Positions 54,278-62,778 are shown, counted from the first letter of the stretch. The stretch is 64,000 nt of DNA from LMUY01 sp965199095 (GCA_965199095.1 CBDAQM010000007.1:248001-312000), one strand, 5' to 3'. Translations and numbers: made by a program. Notes: generated by a model not told the origin, from the sequence alone.

Positions 54278-55007
54278 GGAAAACGGCCTGCTCCGTCGCG
54301 GCCGCGATGACGCGCTTGGCCACGTCAGCGGCCACCGGCCGGCCCTTGCGCTCGGCGCCGAGCACATCGCGCACATCGTTCGGCGATGCTGCGGCCAGGG
54401 CTTGCTCCAACTGCCCGTCCAGCGTCTTGGCCGGATCCCACACGGCGGCGACCGCCCCCACGAACACCATGTGGTCCAGACCCGGCGCGAAGACCGGCGT
54501 CGTCTTGGCCAGCTCCTGCAGCCGGCTCTCCGGAAGCTTGGTGACGCGCGCGATGGACGGCATGTCCATCACTGCGGGCTCGGCGCCGGGCAGGGCAACC
54601 AGTATGTCGGTCGCCAGCGCCGTCGCGAGGAAGGAGCCCGCGGCCGCCTTGCCGTATTCCAGTCCGATGGTGCGATGGCCGAGATGGCTGGCGAGCAGCA
54701 GGCATTTCGCGAGATGGCCAAGATACTCGTTCAATCCGCGCATCTCGTCGCGCCGCGCCATGAGCTGGCCTTGTGTGTCCACCAACACCAGGATCGGCAC
54801 GCCGCCGCCCTTGGCCGCGACCTGCAGAACCTGCTCCGCCAATGGGACCACGCCGGCGGTGCCGAGCGCCACGCCATGGGCCACGCCTATGACGGAGATA
54901 GGCTCGCCCGTCTTGCGCGTGGCGTCACCGGTGATCCAGCCCTCGGCGCTGACCTGCACGCGATGGCCGCCTGGAAACAGGCTGCCTAAAACGTCATCGA
55001 GCGTCAT
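54264..55007 (-). CDS. mdcE: Malonate decarboxylase gamma subunit
   Basis: The 247-residue crotonase-fold subunit of malonyl-S-ACP decarboxylase. Family features are GEPISVIGVAHGVALGTAGV, PILVLVDTQGQLMARRDEMR, the oxyanion-like loop GLEYGKAAAGSFLATALATD, and AVMDMPSIARVTKLP. It acts with MdcD to release CO2 and leave acetyl-S-ACP. The start overlaps the end of mdcD by 14 bp. Confidence 0.93.
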   Translation of the reverse strand: MTLDDVLGSLFPGGHRVQVSAEGWITGDATRKTGEPISVIGVAHGVALGTAGVVPLAEQVLQVAAKGGGVPILVLVDTQGQLMARRDEMRGLNEYLGHLAKCLLLASHLGHRTIGLEYGKAAAGSFLATALATDILVALPGAEPAVMDMPSIARVTKLPESRLQELAKTTPVFAPGLDHMVFVGAVAAVWDPAKTLDGQLEQALAAASPNDVRDVLGAERKGRPVAADVAKRVIAAATEQAVFHAAA

Positions 55008-55920
55008 GATGCCTGTCCTTGATGCTGTCGGCGAGTTGAATGAAAGGCCCGGTTTCCAGGTCGGGGATGGTGTGGGGATGCGCGATCCCCATCACGGTCC
55101 ACATCGCGGCGGCGTCGTCGCAGTCGCCGAGCGTGGACTGCCGGTGCGCCAGGCGTTTTTGTTCGTCCTGCAGAGTCGCGAGATCGAGCGGCTTGGACAA
55201 CGCCATCTGCGCGCGGGCAGCGGCGCGGAACCCGTCCATCGTGTCGTCGGTGAACGCGTCGGCCATCCCGAGCAGTCGCCGGTTCTTGCCGCCACAGACG
55301 CTCCAGACCAGCGCCTTGTCCCGCGAGTCGTATTCTTCCACGCCCTTGTTGGTTTCGATCACCTCCGGGCCGCTCACGCCGATGCGGCCCTGTTCGGACA
55401 CCACGACGCGGGAGCAGGTGCCCGTCGTCAGCCCGGCGCCGCCGAAGGCGCCGGCCTTGCCGCCCACCAGCGCGATGACGGCGACGCCGGCGCAGCGTGC
55501 CTGGACGATGGCGCGCATCAGTTCCGCAACCGCGAGCTCGCCGGCATTGGCCTCCTGCAGCCGCACGCCGCCGCTGTCCAGCAGGAGCAGGATGGTCTGT
55601 GGCAACCGCTTATGGTCCCGCGCGGCACGCACCAGCCCGACCAGCTTCGCACCGCTCACCTCGCCGAACGTGCCGCCCATGAACTGGCCCTCTTGCGCCG
55701 CGACGAGAACCTCGACCCCGTCCAGCGCGCCCCGGCCGATCACCACGCCATCGTCAAAGGCGCGCGGCAGATCGAAGATCGGGAGATGCGGGCTTTCGAC
55801 CCGCTGTTCCGGGCCCAGGAACTCGTGGAAACTGCCGGGGTCCAGCAGTCCCGCCAGCCGCTGCCGCGCCGTCGCCTGCAGCCAACTGCTGGTCTCGTGG
55901 GATGCTACGTCCTGCATCAT
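54994..55920 (-). CDS. mdcD: Malonate decarboxylase beta subunit
   Basis: ATG 55920 overlaps the mdcC stop; 308 residues. It is a carboxyltransferase-like crotonase-fold protein: SSWLQATARQRLAGLLDPGS, ALDGVEVLVAAQEGQFMGGT, LLLLDSGGVRLQEANAGELA, and GKAGAFGGAGLTTGTCSRVV followed by GRIGVSGPEVIETNKGVEEY. With MdcE it decarboxylates the malonyl thioester bound to MdcC. Confidence 0.93.
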   Translation of the reverse strand: MMQDVASHETSSWLQATARQRLAGLLDPGSFHEFLGPEQRVESPHLPIFDLPRAFDDGVVIGRGALDGVEVLVAAQEGQFMGGTFGEVSGAKLVGLVRAARDHKRLPQTILLLLDSGGVRLQEANAGELAVAELMRAIVQARCAGVAVIALVGGKAGAFGGAGLTTGTCSRVVVSEQGRIGVSGPEVIETNKGVEEYDSRDKALVWSVCGGKNRRLLGMADAFTDDTMDGFRAAARAQMALSKPLDLATLQDEQKRLAHRQSTLGDCDDAAAMWTVMGIAHPHTIPDLETGPFIQLADSIKDRHHDAR

Positions 55921-56228
55921 GCCTGCTCCATCAAAGCACAGCCCTGCATCAGCCGCAGATACGCGGTGTCCGGCCGGGCGCCGCCATCGTTGATCGAGAT
56001 GCGCAAGCCGCCGGGTGACGACCGCGCGATGAACTCCGTGACGACCGCTTGCCATGTGGCGTCGTAACCCTTCACCGGGGTCGCGATCTGCACCTCGCAG
56101 GCCGCACCCGGCAGCACGCGTTCCAGCAGCACCTCCAGGTTGCCCGAGGCGACGACGCCGATGATGGCCTGCGGGCGGGTGCCGGCCAGGCGATGCGTCG
56201 CCGTGTGCTTGTAATCGAGTGTCAGCAT
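55917..56228 (-). CDS. mdcC: Malonate decarboxylase acyl-carrier protein (delta subunit)
   Basis: The 103-residue protein has the prosthetic-group serine at residue 28 in IIGVVASGNLEVLLERVLPG and the conserved SINDGGARPDTAYLRLMQGC near the C-terminus. The arm carried by Ser28 holds the acetyl/malonyl thioester during the catalytic cycle. It lies 11 bp after mdcA and overlaps mdcD by 4 bp. Confidence 0.93.
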   Translation of the reverse strand: MLTLDYKHTATHRLAGTRPQAIIGVVASGNLEVLLERVLPGAACEVQIATPVKGYDATWQAVVTEFIARSSPGGLRISINDGGARPDTAYLRLMQGCALMEQA

Positions 56229-56239
56229 AGCGGCTGCTC

Positions 56240-57898
56240 CTACCAGTTGCGGAATTTGCTTGGGGGCTCGTAGAGGTTGCCGGACCAGTGCATCAGGTCC
56301 TTGATGGACCGGGCGGCCAGCATGCTGCGATGCGCATCGAGCGGGTTGATGCCCAGGTCCTCCGGCCGCTGGATGATCTTGCGGGCGCGCAGGTCGGCCA
56401 CCATCGCCGGGTCGCGCGCGCGACCCACGTCGGTGAACCCGGCGATGCCGCGGATGGCCTGTTCACGTTCCATGGCGCTGCGGCACAGCAGCAGGTTGGC
56501 GACGCCTTCCTCGCTGACGATGTGCGTCACGTCATCGCCGTAGATCATCACGGGGGCCAGCGGCAGCTTGTATTTCTCCGCGAGTGCGATGCACTCCAGC
56601 GTCTCGACGAAGACCGGGACCATCTTCTCGCTGAAGGTTTCGACCAGTTGCACCACCAGCTTGCGGCCACGCGACAGCGGCGAGTTGCCACCGCTCGCCT
56701 CACGCCCCGCCTTCAGCCAGGGTTCGCTGGCATGCCGGCGGCCGTGCGGATCGCTGCCCATGTTGGGGGCGCCGCCAAAGCCGGCGATGCGCCCGGCCGT
56801 CACCGTGGAGGAGTTGCCTTGCAGGTCGATCTGCAAGGTGGAGCCGATGAACAGATCGACCGCGTAGAGCCCGGCCACCTGGCAATACATCCGGTTGGAA
56901 CTCATCGAGCCGTCCCGGCCGGTGAAGTAGACGTCGGGACGCGCCGCCATGTAGTTGTCCATGCCCACTTCAGAGCCGAAGCTGTGGATTTGCTGCACCC
57001 ATCCCGACTCGATGGCGGGGATCAGCGTCGGATGCGGGTTGAGCGCCCAATGCGTGGCGATCTTGCCCTTCAGCCCGAGACCCTCGGCGAATGTCGGCAG
57101 CAGCAACTCGATGGCCGCGGTGTTGTAGCCGATGCCGTGGTTGATCCGCTTGATGCCGTATTCCGCATAGATGCCCTTGATCGCCATCATCGCCGCGAGG
57201 ATCTGGACCTCGGTGATCAGCGCCGGATCGCGGGTGAAGAGCGGTTCGACAAAGAAGGGTTTCTGCGTGTGCACGATGAAGTCGACCTGGTCGCCGGGCA
57301 CGTCCACTCTCGGCAACTGCTCCAGGATTTCATTCACCTGGGCGATGACGATGCCGTTCTTGAATGCGGTCGCTTCGACCACGGCGGGCGAGTCTTCGGT
57401 GTTCGGACCCATATAGAGGTTGCCGTGCCGGTCGGCGGCCCGCGCCACGGTCAGGGCGACGTGCGGCGTGAGGTCGATGAAGTAGCGGCCGAATAGCTCG
57501 ATATAGGTGTGGATCGCACCCAACTCGATCTTGCCGGCGTCCAAGGCTCGCGAAATGGCGCCGCCTTGAGGCCCGGAATACGAGAAATCGAGCTTGCGCG
57601 CGATGCCCTTCTCGAACAGGTCGATATGCTCCGGCAGCACGATGCCCGATTGGACGATGTGCAGGTCATGCAGGATCTTCGGATTTGCGGCGGCCAGGCT
57701 GGCGGCGAGGAAGTCAGCTTGCTTCTGGTTGTCGCCCTCGAGGCAGACACGGTCGCCCGGCATGATCACCGCTTCCAGCAGAGCCGTCGTCTGCGCCTCG
57801 GTCACCATCTTGCCATCGGCGAAGGGCCGCGCGGCCTTCATGCGCTCGTCGCGGGTCCGATGTTCGCTGAGCCAATCGGTCTTGTGGAAGACGTCCAT
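56240..57898 (-). CDS. mdcA: Malonate decarboxylase alpha subunit (acetyl-ACP:malonate transferase)
   Basis: The 552-residue protein swaps acetyl for malonyl on MdcC. It is full length with a CoA-transferase-like fold: ALLEAVIMPGDRVCLEGDNQ, KLDFSYSGPQGGAISRALDA, FGRYFIDLTPHVALTVARAA, QVDFIVHTQKPFFVEPLFTR, YGIKRINHGIGYNTAAIELL and AGRIAGFGGAPNMGSDPHGR. It is the first catalytic gene of the operon, 18 bp after the carrier gene. Confidence 0.95.
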   Translation of the reverse strand: MDVFHKTDWLSEHRTRDERMKAARPFADGKMVTEAQTTALLEAVIMPGDRVCLEGDNQKQADFLAASLAAANPKILHDLHIVQSGIVLPEHIDLFEKGIARKLDFSYSGPQGGAISRALDAGKIELGAIHTYIELFGRYFIDLTPHVALTVARAADRHGNLYMGPNTEDSPAVVEATAFKNGIVIAQVNEILEQLPRVDVPGDQVDFIVHTQKPFFVEPLFTRDPALITEVQILAAMMAIKGIYAEYGIKRINHGIGYNTAAIELLLPTFAEGLGLKGKIATHWALNPHPTLIPAIESGWVQQIHSFGSEVGMDNYMAARPDVYFTGRDGSMSSNRMYCQVAGLYAVDLFIGSTLQIDLQGNSSTVTAGRIAGFGGAPNMGSDPHGRRHASEPWLKAGREASGGNSPLSRGRKLVVQLVETFSEKMVPVFVETLECIALAEKYKLPLAPVMIYGDDVTHIVSEEGVANLLLCRSAMEREQAIRGIAGFTDVGRARDPAMVADLRARKIIQRPEDLGINPLDAHRSMLAARSIKDLMHWSGNLYEPPSKFRNW

Positions 57899-57916
57899 CG
57901 CGTGGGTCCTTTGTTG

Positions 57917-58852
57917 CTAGCTCATACCGGCAGTGAAGTAGATCGCAGCCGCCAGCGTGATGGCGCTTAGAACGGTGCTGGCGATCAACGTGGTGCCCAC
58001 GACTTCCGAGGTGATGCCGAAGCGCAGGCCGAACAGGATGCCGAAGAAGCCGCACGGGAGTGCGGACAGGACGATCGCTTCGCGCGAGGTCAGCGCCGAG
58101 GCGGCAAACAGCCAAGCCAGCCCGGCCGCGATGAGCGGGTGCGCCACGTTGGCGGCCATGGTTTGGATATCGGCGCTGCGGCCAAGGCGGAACTTCTGTG
58201 CGGAAAGGATGAGCCCTGTGATGAACAGGGCGGCGCCGCCTGACACCTGCGCCATCAAGGTGAGCGACTTGACCGCCAACGCTGGCAGGCCGACGCCGCT
58301 GAACGCGAACGCCACGGCCAGCACGGGCGCCAGGACGATTGGCTTGCGGAACGCGCGCAACAGCACGGTTGCGAACTGGCGCTCGCCCGGCTTTTGCGCC
58401 GAGGCCTCCAGGATCACCAACGTCAAGGGTGAGACGACGATCGCGCCGCATGCAATGGACACGGCAACGGCCACGACGTTGGCGCTGCCCAACAAGGCCG
58501 CAATCAACGGCAAACCGGCGGCGGCGTAGTTCGGCAGTGATGTCGTGCAGGCTTGCACCGAAGCCTCGCCGGAGGTGGTGTGATACAGGCGGCGCGCCAT
58601 GAGGTAGACGGCTCCGTACACCAGCAGCATCGAGAGCGAGAGGATCGCCGCCAAAGGAAGCTGAGCCAACAACGTCGTGCGGGACGCCTGAGCGATGGTG
58701 GCGAAGATCGCCGCTGGGATTGCGAAATCCATCACCATCGCATTCAGCTCGGCGACGTGCGTGTTGTTCACATCCCGGGTCCATCCGGCCAAGTAGCCCA
58801 GAGCCAGGCCAAAGAAGACGGGAACCAGAGCGTCAAGGATGATGGACAGCAT
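57917..58852 (-). CDS. mdcF: AEC-family malonate carrier
   Basis: ATG 58852 gives a 311-residue membrane protein with about ten helices and AEC features (MLSIILDALVPVFFGLALGY; MVMDFAIPAAIFATIAQASR; TTSLPNYAAAGLPLIAALLG). Position at the head of the mdc operon identifies it as the probable malonate importer. The FixJ-like box 55 bp upstream should control the whole mdcF-A-C-D-E-G-B-H unit. Confidence 0.85.
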   Translation of the reverse strand: MLSIILDALVPVFFGLALGYLAGWTRDVNNTHVAELNAMVMDFAIPAAIFATIAQASRTTLLAQLPLAAILSLSMLLVYGAVYLMARRLYHTTSGEASVQACTTSLPNYAAAGLPLIAALLGSANVVAVAVSIACGAIVVSPLTLVILEASAQKPGERQFATVLLRAFRKPIVLAPVLAVAFAFSGVGLPALAVKSLTLMAQVSGGAALFITGLILSAQKFRLGRSADIQTMAANVAHPLIAAGLAWLFAASALTSREAIVLSALPCGFFGILFGLRFGITSEVVGTTLIASTVLSAITLAAAIYFTAGMS

Positions 58853-58907
58853 GCACGGCCCTCCCGTTCGAGAAGCGGGTTCGTGCACGGTGGCGGTCGT
58901 TGTCGCT

Positions 58908-58925
58908 AGGGTCGGAAATTACTCA
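58908..58925 (-). promoter_or_regulatory. FixJ-like box upstream of malonate decarboxylase operon
   Basis: The minus strand reads TGAGTAATTTCCGACCCT, the copy closest to the rhizobial GTAATTTCC core. It points at mdcF and forms a divergent pair with the box at 58964. Confidence 0.82.
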
Positions 58926-58963
58926 TGGTGCCAAAACGGCTTTGATGAACGCTCGACCCGGCG

Positions 58964-58981
58964 TTGGTAGTTTCCGGCACT
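58964..58981 (+). promoter_or_regulatory. FixJ-like box upstream of fasciclin lipoprotein gene
   Basis: TTGGTAGTTTCCGGCACT ends 71 bp before the fasciclin GTG start (59053), oriented toward it. Confidence 0.7.
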
Positions 58982-59052
58982 TCTTCCGAAGAGGGAGATG
59001 CAAGAAGGTAACGCACGATCTGAACACGAATGAACAGCTCCGGAGCAAGAAC

Positions 59053-59693
59053 GTGAAAACAGTACAGTCTCCGCCGAACACGATCCGGCACGCCCTAACG
59101 GTGCTTGCCCTCCTCGGTGCCAGCGGCCTGACATTGCTTGGGTGTGCCGCTCCGGTCCCACCCGTCGCATCCGCGGCGGCGAACCCACTGCCAGCCCTTC
59201 CGGTGCAAACGATTGGTGCGACCTTGCGGGCCGACCCACGGTTTAGCGACTACGTGGACGTGCTCGATCTCGCCGGTCTAGGCAAAGCCTTGAGTGACGC
59301 GCGGGATGTGACCGTGTTCGCACCGACCAACGCCGCGTTCGAGCGCTCGGATCCCTCTTGGCGCGTGTACGCCCCCCCGGAACAGGCATATCGGGCATTG
59401 CCGGTGCCGATGTCGAGAAACGCCAGGCCGTGCTTGAGCAGTCGGGGCTGCAAGGGGTGCATCCTGTCGCGGACTTTGCCGGCAAGCTGCAGGATGTCCA
59501 GGCGATGAATGGCCGCATCTTCCACATCGATGGCCGGACTCCCGGCGTGATAACGATCACGACAGGCGACGTGACAACAACGATGGGCGCTACGAAGCCT
59601 ATGTTCCGGACCGCAAACGTGCAGCTTCCGCCCATACGTGCCAAGGACGGTCTCATCTACCCCGTCGATACCATCCTCGTCAGTGCGTTCTGA
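59053..59693 (+). pseudogene. Fasciclin (FAS1) domain lipoprotein, frameshift in a C tract
   Basis: GTG 59053 follows a GGAG site. Residues 1-30 end in the lipobox LTLLGC (signal peptidase II). The FAS1 domain starts QTIGATLRADPRFSDYVDVL and includes DVTVFAPTNAAFERSDPSW. At a run of seven C (about 59380-59386) the frame is lost; with eight C it continues to the second FAS1 motif NGRIFHIDGRTPGVIT and LIYPVDTILVSAF* at 59693. FAS1 lipoproteins mediate adhesion or matrix contact. The tract could be phase-variable or a base-calling error. Confidence 0.75.
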
Positions 59694-59858
59694 GTAAAAC
59701 AGGTCTTGAAAGTCGGTGTCTCCTGCGTACGGGTCAGCCCGCCTTGTCATGGCTGGACCGCACGATCCAGGCTCCCGCAGCGGCACGCGCCATTGCGCCT
59801 AGGACCTCTGCGCAGTGATGCTGACACGGCGTAACGGACCTGATCGCTGCCGATTGAT

Positions 59859-59876
59859 TGAGTAGATTCCGATGCT
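59859..59876 (+). promoter_or_regulatory. FixJ-like box upstream of grpE-dnaK
   Basis: TGAGTAGATTCCGATGCT ends 107 bp before the grpE ATG (59984), oriented toward it. The surrounding 59694-59983 gap holds no other recognisable gene or signal. Confidence 0.8.
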
Positions 59877-59983
59877 TCCGCTCTCGATCGGCCCCTGCCT
59901 ATGTTCGTCAATGTCGGGCAACCAGCAAGGCGTTAAGCCCGGCGCGCAGTTCCCGCCTTTACCACATGACCTGGAAAACTGCC

Positions 59984-60586
59984 ATGAATGACGGTGTTGT
60001 CCAACAAAGAAACACCTACTCCGATCTTCCCAGTGGAGATTTGGACGGGCCCGAAATCACCCTCACAGCAGAGCAAGCCATTCAGGCTGGTCGTGCGCAG
60101 GTTGCGGCACTTGAGGTCGAACTGACCGAGATGCGCGATCGTTGGATGCGTGCGGAGGCGGAGATGGACAATGTGAAGGCGCGGGCCAAGAAAGATGTCG
60201 ATGATGCGAAGAAATATGGTACGCAGAAGTTTGCTGCCGATGCCGTAGAGGCTGCCGAGAACCTTCGGCGTGGCTTGGACAGTGTTCCGCACCTGACATC
60301 CGGGCACGGCCCACTGGCACAATTGCATGACGGTTTCGTCGGCGTGGAGCGAGGCTTTATCGCCATGCTCGCCCGCAACGGGATCAAGCGGCATGACCCG
60401 ACCGGGACCGCGTTTGATGCTGCCACCCAACAGGCGATGGCCGAAGAGGAATCATCTGCGCAGCCGCCCGGCACGGTGGTACGTGCCCTGACATCCACAT
60501 GGACCCTCAACGGACGATTGCTGCGCCCGGCCATGGTGGTCGTGGCGAAGCCGATCACGGCAAACGCTTACGTCCCGCGAGACTGA
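59984..60586 (+). CDS. grpE: GrpE nucleotide-exchange factor (accessory copy)
   Basis: ATG 59984 gives 200 residues; earlier starts add unrelated sequence. It has the long N-terminal coiled coil (QVAALEVELTEMRDRWMRAE, MDNVKARAKKDVDDAKKYGT), the four-helix dimer region (LHDGFVGVERGFIAMLARNG) and the beta-domain that opens DnaK (PGTVVRALTSTWTLNGRLLR then PAMVVVAKP). It lies 84 bp before dnaK in an apparent two-gene operon. No dnaJ or hrcA is nearby, unlike the usual housekeeping locus. Confidence 0.9.
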   Translation: MNDGVVQQRNTYSDLPSGDLDGPEITLTAEQAIQAGRAQVAALEVELTEMRDRWMRAEAEMDNVKARAKKDVDDAKKYGTQKFAADAVEAAENLRRGLDSVPHLTSGHGPLAQLHDGFVGVERGFIAMLARNGIKRHDPTGTAFDAATQQAMAEEESSAQPPGTVVRALTSTWTLNGRLLRPAMVVVAKPITANAYVPRD

Positions 60587-60670
60587 CCCCACCGAACAGC
60601 AGATTGCCTTCGATTGACTGCAAGAAACGACACGCACACCAGCGCTATCAACTCCGCCAGAGGAACTGTC

Positions 60671-62578
60671 ATGAGCAAAGTTATCGGTATCGATCTCGGG
60701 ACCACGAATTCCTGCGTCGCAATCATGGAGGCGAAGGACGTCCGGGTTATCGAAAACAGCGAAGGCACGCGCACGACCCCCAGCATCGTCGCCTTCGCCG
60801 ATAATGGCGAACGGCTGGTAGGGCAATCGGCGAAGCGGCAGGCAGTCACCAACCCCACCAACACGATCTATGCCGTCAAGCGGCTGATTGGTCGCCGCTT
60901 TGACGACCCTATGGTCGCAAAGGACAAGGGCCTGGTTCCATATGGGATTGTCCGCGGCGACAATGGCGATGCCTGGGTCGAGGCGAAGGGCGAGAAATAC
61001 CCGCCGTCGCAAGTCAGCGCCTTCATTCTCGTGAAGATGAAGGAAACCGCCGAAGCCTTTCTCGGCGAGAAGGTGACGCAGGCTGTCATCACCGTGCCGG
61101 CCTATTTCAACGACGCACAACGCCAAGCCACCAAGGATGCAGGCAAGATCGCCGGTCTCGAGGTGCTGCGCATCATCAACGAACCGACGGCAGCGGCGCT
61201 TGCCTATGGCCTCGACAAGAAGACCAGCGGCCGAATCGCGGTCTATGACCTGGGTGGCGGCACGTTCGACGTCTCGGTGCTCGAGATCGGCGACGGCGTG
61301 TTCGAGGTGAAGTCCACCAACGGCGACACGTTCCTCGGCGGTGAGGACTTCGATGCACGGGTCATCGACTACCTGGCCGACGAGTTCAAACGCGAGCAGG
61401 GCATCAACCTGCGGACCGACAAGCTGGCCCTGCAGCGCCTGAAGGAGGCGGCGGAAAAGGCCAAGATCGAGCTATCCTCCGCCAAGGAGACCGAGATCAA
61501 TCTGCCGTTCATCACCGCCGACGCATCAGGACCCAAGCACCTGGTGATCAAGATGACCCGCGCCAAGCTCGAAAGCCTGGTGGATGACCTGATCGTCCGC
61601 ACGATGGAGCCGTGTAAGGCGGCCCTGAAGGATGCGGGGGTGACAGTGGCCGAAATCGACGAGGTGATCCTGGTTGGCGGCATGACCCGCATGCCCAAAG
61701 TCATCGAGGCGGTGAAGCAGTTCTTCGGCAAGGAACCGGCGCGCAACGTCAACCCGGATGAGGTCGTGGCGATCGGCGCGGCCGTGCAAGGCGCCGTGCT
61801 CACAGGCGACGTTAAAGGCGTGTTGCTGCTCGACGTGACACCGCTGAGCCTCGGCATCGAGACACTTGGCGGCGTGTTCACCCGCCTGATCGACCGCAAC
61901 ACGACGATCCCGACCAAGAAAAGCCAAACGTTCAGCACGGCCGCCGACAACCAGGGCGCAGTGACGATCAAGGTGTTCCAGGGCGAGCGGGAGATGGCGG
62001 CCGACAACAAGGTGCTCGGCAACTTTGACCTGACTGGGATCCCCGCTGCGCCGCGGGGCGTGCCACAAATCGAGGTCACGTTCGACATCGACGCGAACGG
62101 CATCGTCTCGGTTCAAGCGAAGGACAAGGCCAGCGGCAAGGAGCAGCAACTCCGCATCCAATCCAGCGGCGGCCTGTCGGAGGCGGATATCAAGGGCATG
62201 GTGCGTGAAGCGGAGGTGAACGCCGGGTCGGACAAGAAGCGGCGGGCGTTCGTGGAAGCCAAGAACCAGGCCGATGCCCTTGTTGACCAAATCCAGAAGT
62301 CTCTCGCGGAGCAAGATGGCAAGATTCCGGCAGCGATAAGGACGGAGGCCGACGCCGCCGTTACGGCTGCGCGATCCGCTATGGACGGCAGCGATCAGGA
62401 CGCGCTGACGGTGGTGATCGAACACCTCAGCCAGGCTTTGCTCAAGATCGGCGAGGCCGCCAACACGGCCAAGACCGATGCGGGATCATCGCATGGGAAT
62501 CACCCTTCCGGACAGCCGGACGACAAGGTCGTTGATGCAGAGTTCGAGGAGGTGGGGAGCCGGAAGAGCGCCGCCTGA
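60671..62578 (+). CDS. dnaK: Hsp70 chaperone DnaK (accessory copy)
   Basis: ATG 60671, behind AGAGGAA, gives 635 residues, full length for DnaK. Conserved motifs are VIGIDLGTTNSCVAIMEAKD, VITVPAYFNDAQRQATKDAG, INEPTAAALAYGLDKKTSG, YDLGGGTFDVSVLEIGDG, VILVGGMTRMPKVIEAVKQF and the linker VLLLDVTPLSLGIETLGGV. The C-terminus ends in an EEV-like VVDAEFEEVGSRKSAA, slightly different from the usual housekeeping tail. Pairing with grpE under a FixJ-like box suggests a stress-specific chaperone set. Confidence 0.97.
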   Translation: MSKVIGIDLGTTNSCVAIMEAKDVRVIENSEGTRTTPSIVAFADNGERLVGQSAKRQAVTNPTNTIYAVKRLIGRRFDDPMVAKDKGLVPYGIVRGDNGDAWVEAKGEKYPPSQVSAFILVKMKETAEAFLGEKVTQAVITVPAYFNDAQRQATKDAGKIAGLEVLRIINEPTAAALAYGLDKKTSGRIAVYDLGGGTFDVSVLEIGDGVFEVKSTNGDTFLGGEDFDARVIDYLADEFKREQGINLRTDKLALQRLKEAAEKAKIELSSAKETEINLPFITADASGPKHLVIKMTRAKLESLVDDLIVRTMEPCKAALKDAGVTVAEIDEVILVGGMTRMPKVIEAVKQFFGKEPARNVNPDEVVAIGAAVQGAVLTGDVKGVLLLDVTPLSLGIETLGGVFTRLIDRNTTIPTKKSQTFSTAADNQGAVTIKVFQGEREMAADNKVLGNFDLTGIPAAPRGVPQIEVTFDIDANGIVSVQAKDKASGKEQQLRIQSSGGLSEADIKGMVREAEVNAGSDKKRRAFVEAKNQADALVDQIQKSLAEQDGKIPAAIRTEADAAVTAARSAMDGSDQDALTVVIEHLSQALLKIGEAANTAKTDAGSSHGNHPSGQPDDKVVDAEFEEVGSRKSAA

Positions 62579-62711
62579 GCCTCGGATCCGGCCATACGGC
62601 TACAGCGGCCTTGACGCCTGGATGCCGGAAGCCTCCCGCTTGAGGTCATCGCCTACGATCGGCGGACTAAATGGCGGCGATCATACGCCTATTGCGGAAG
62701 GCCGGGCTGAC

Positions 62712-62740
62712 CGACTTGCCAAGTTGCCGCTGGCAAGTCG
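62712..62740. other. Strong hairpin between dnaK and adhP
   Basis: GACTTGCCA (62713-62721) and TGGCAAGTC (62731-62739) are perfect inverted repeats, extended by a C-G pair, with a 9-nt loop. There is no T-run on either side, so it is not a standard intrinsic terminator. It lies about 20 bp from an orphan FixJ-like box. The other bases of the 62579-62806 gap show no gene. Confidence 0.55.
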
Positions 62741-62760
62741 CCAGCCGGTCCCGGTGGTCC

Positions 62761-62778
62761 AGGGTCGGAAAGTACCAA
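62761..62778 (-). promoter_or_regulatory. Orphan FixJ-like box
   Basis: The minus strand reads TTGGTACTTTCCGACCCT. Unlike the other ten copies it does not point at a gene start: transcription from it would run through the hairpin and antisense into the 3' end of dnaK. Confidence 0.6.

Noticed and set aside
54307..57496. Long plus-strand ORFs (586 and 402 codons) opposite mdc genes
   Set aside because: Composition is Arg/Ala/Pro-rich with no domain, and the minus strand encodes all Mdc subunits with correct overlaps.
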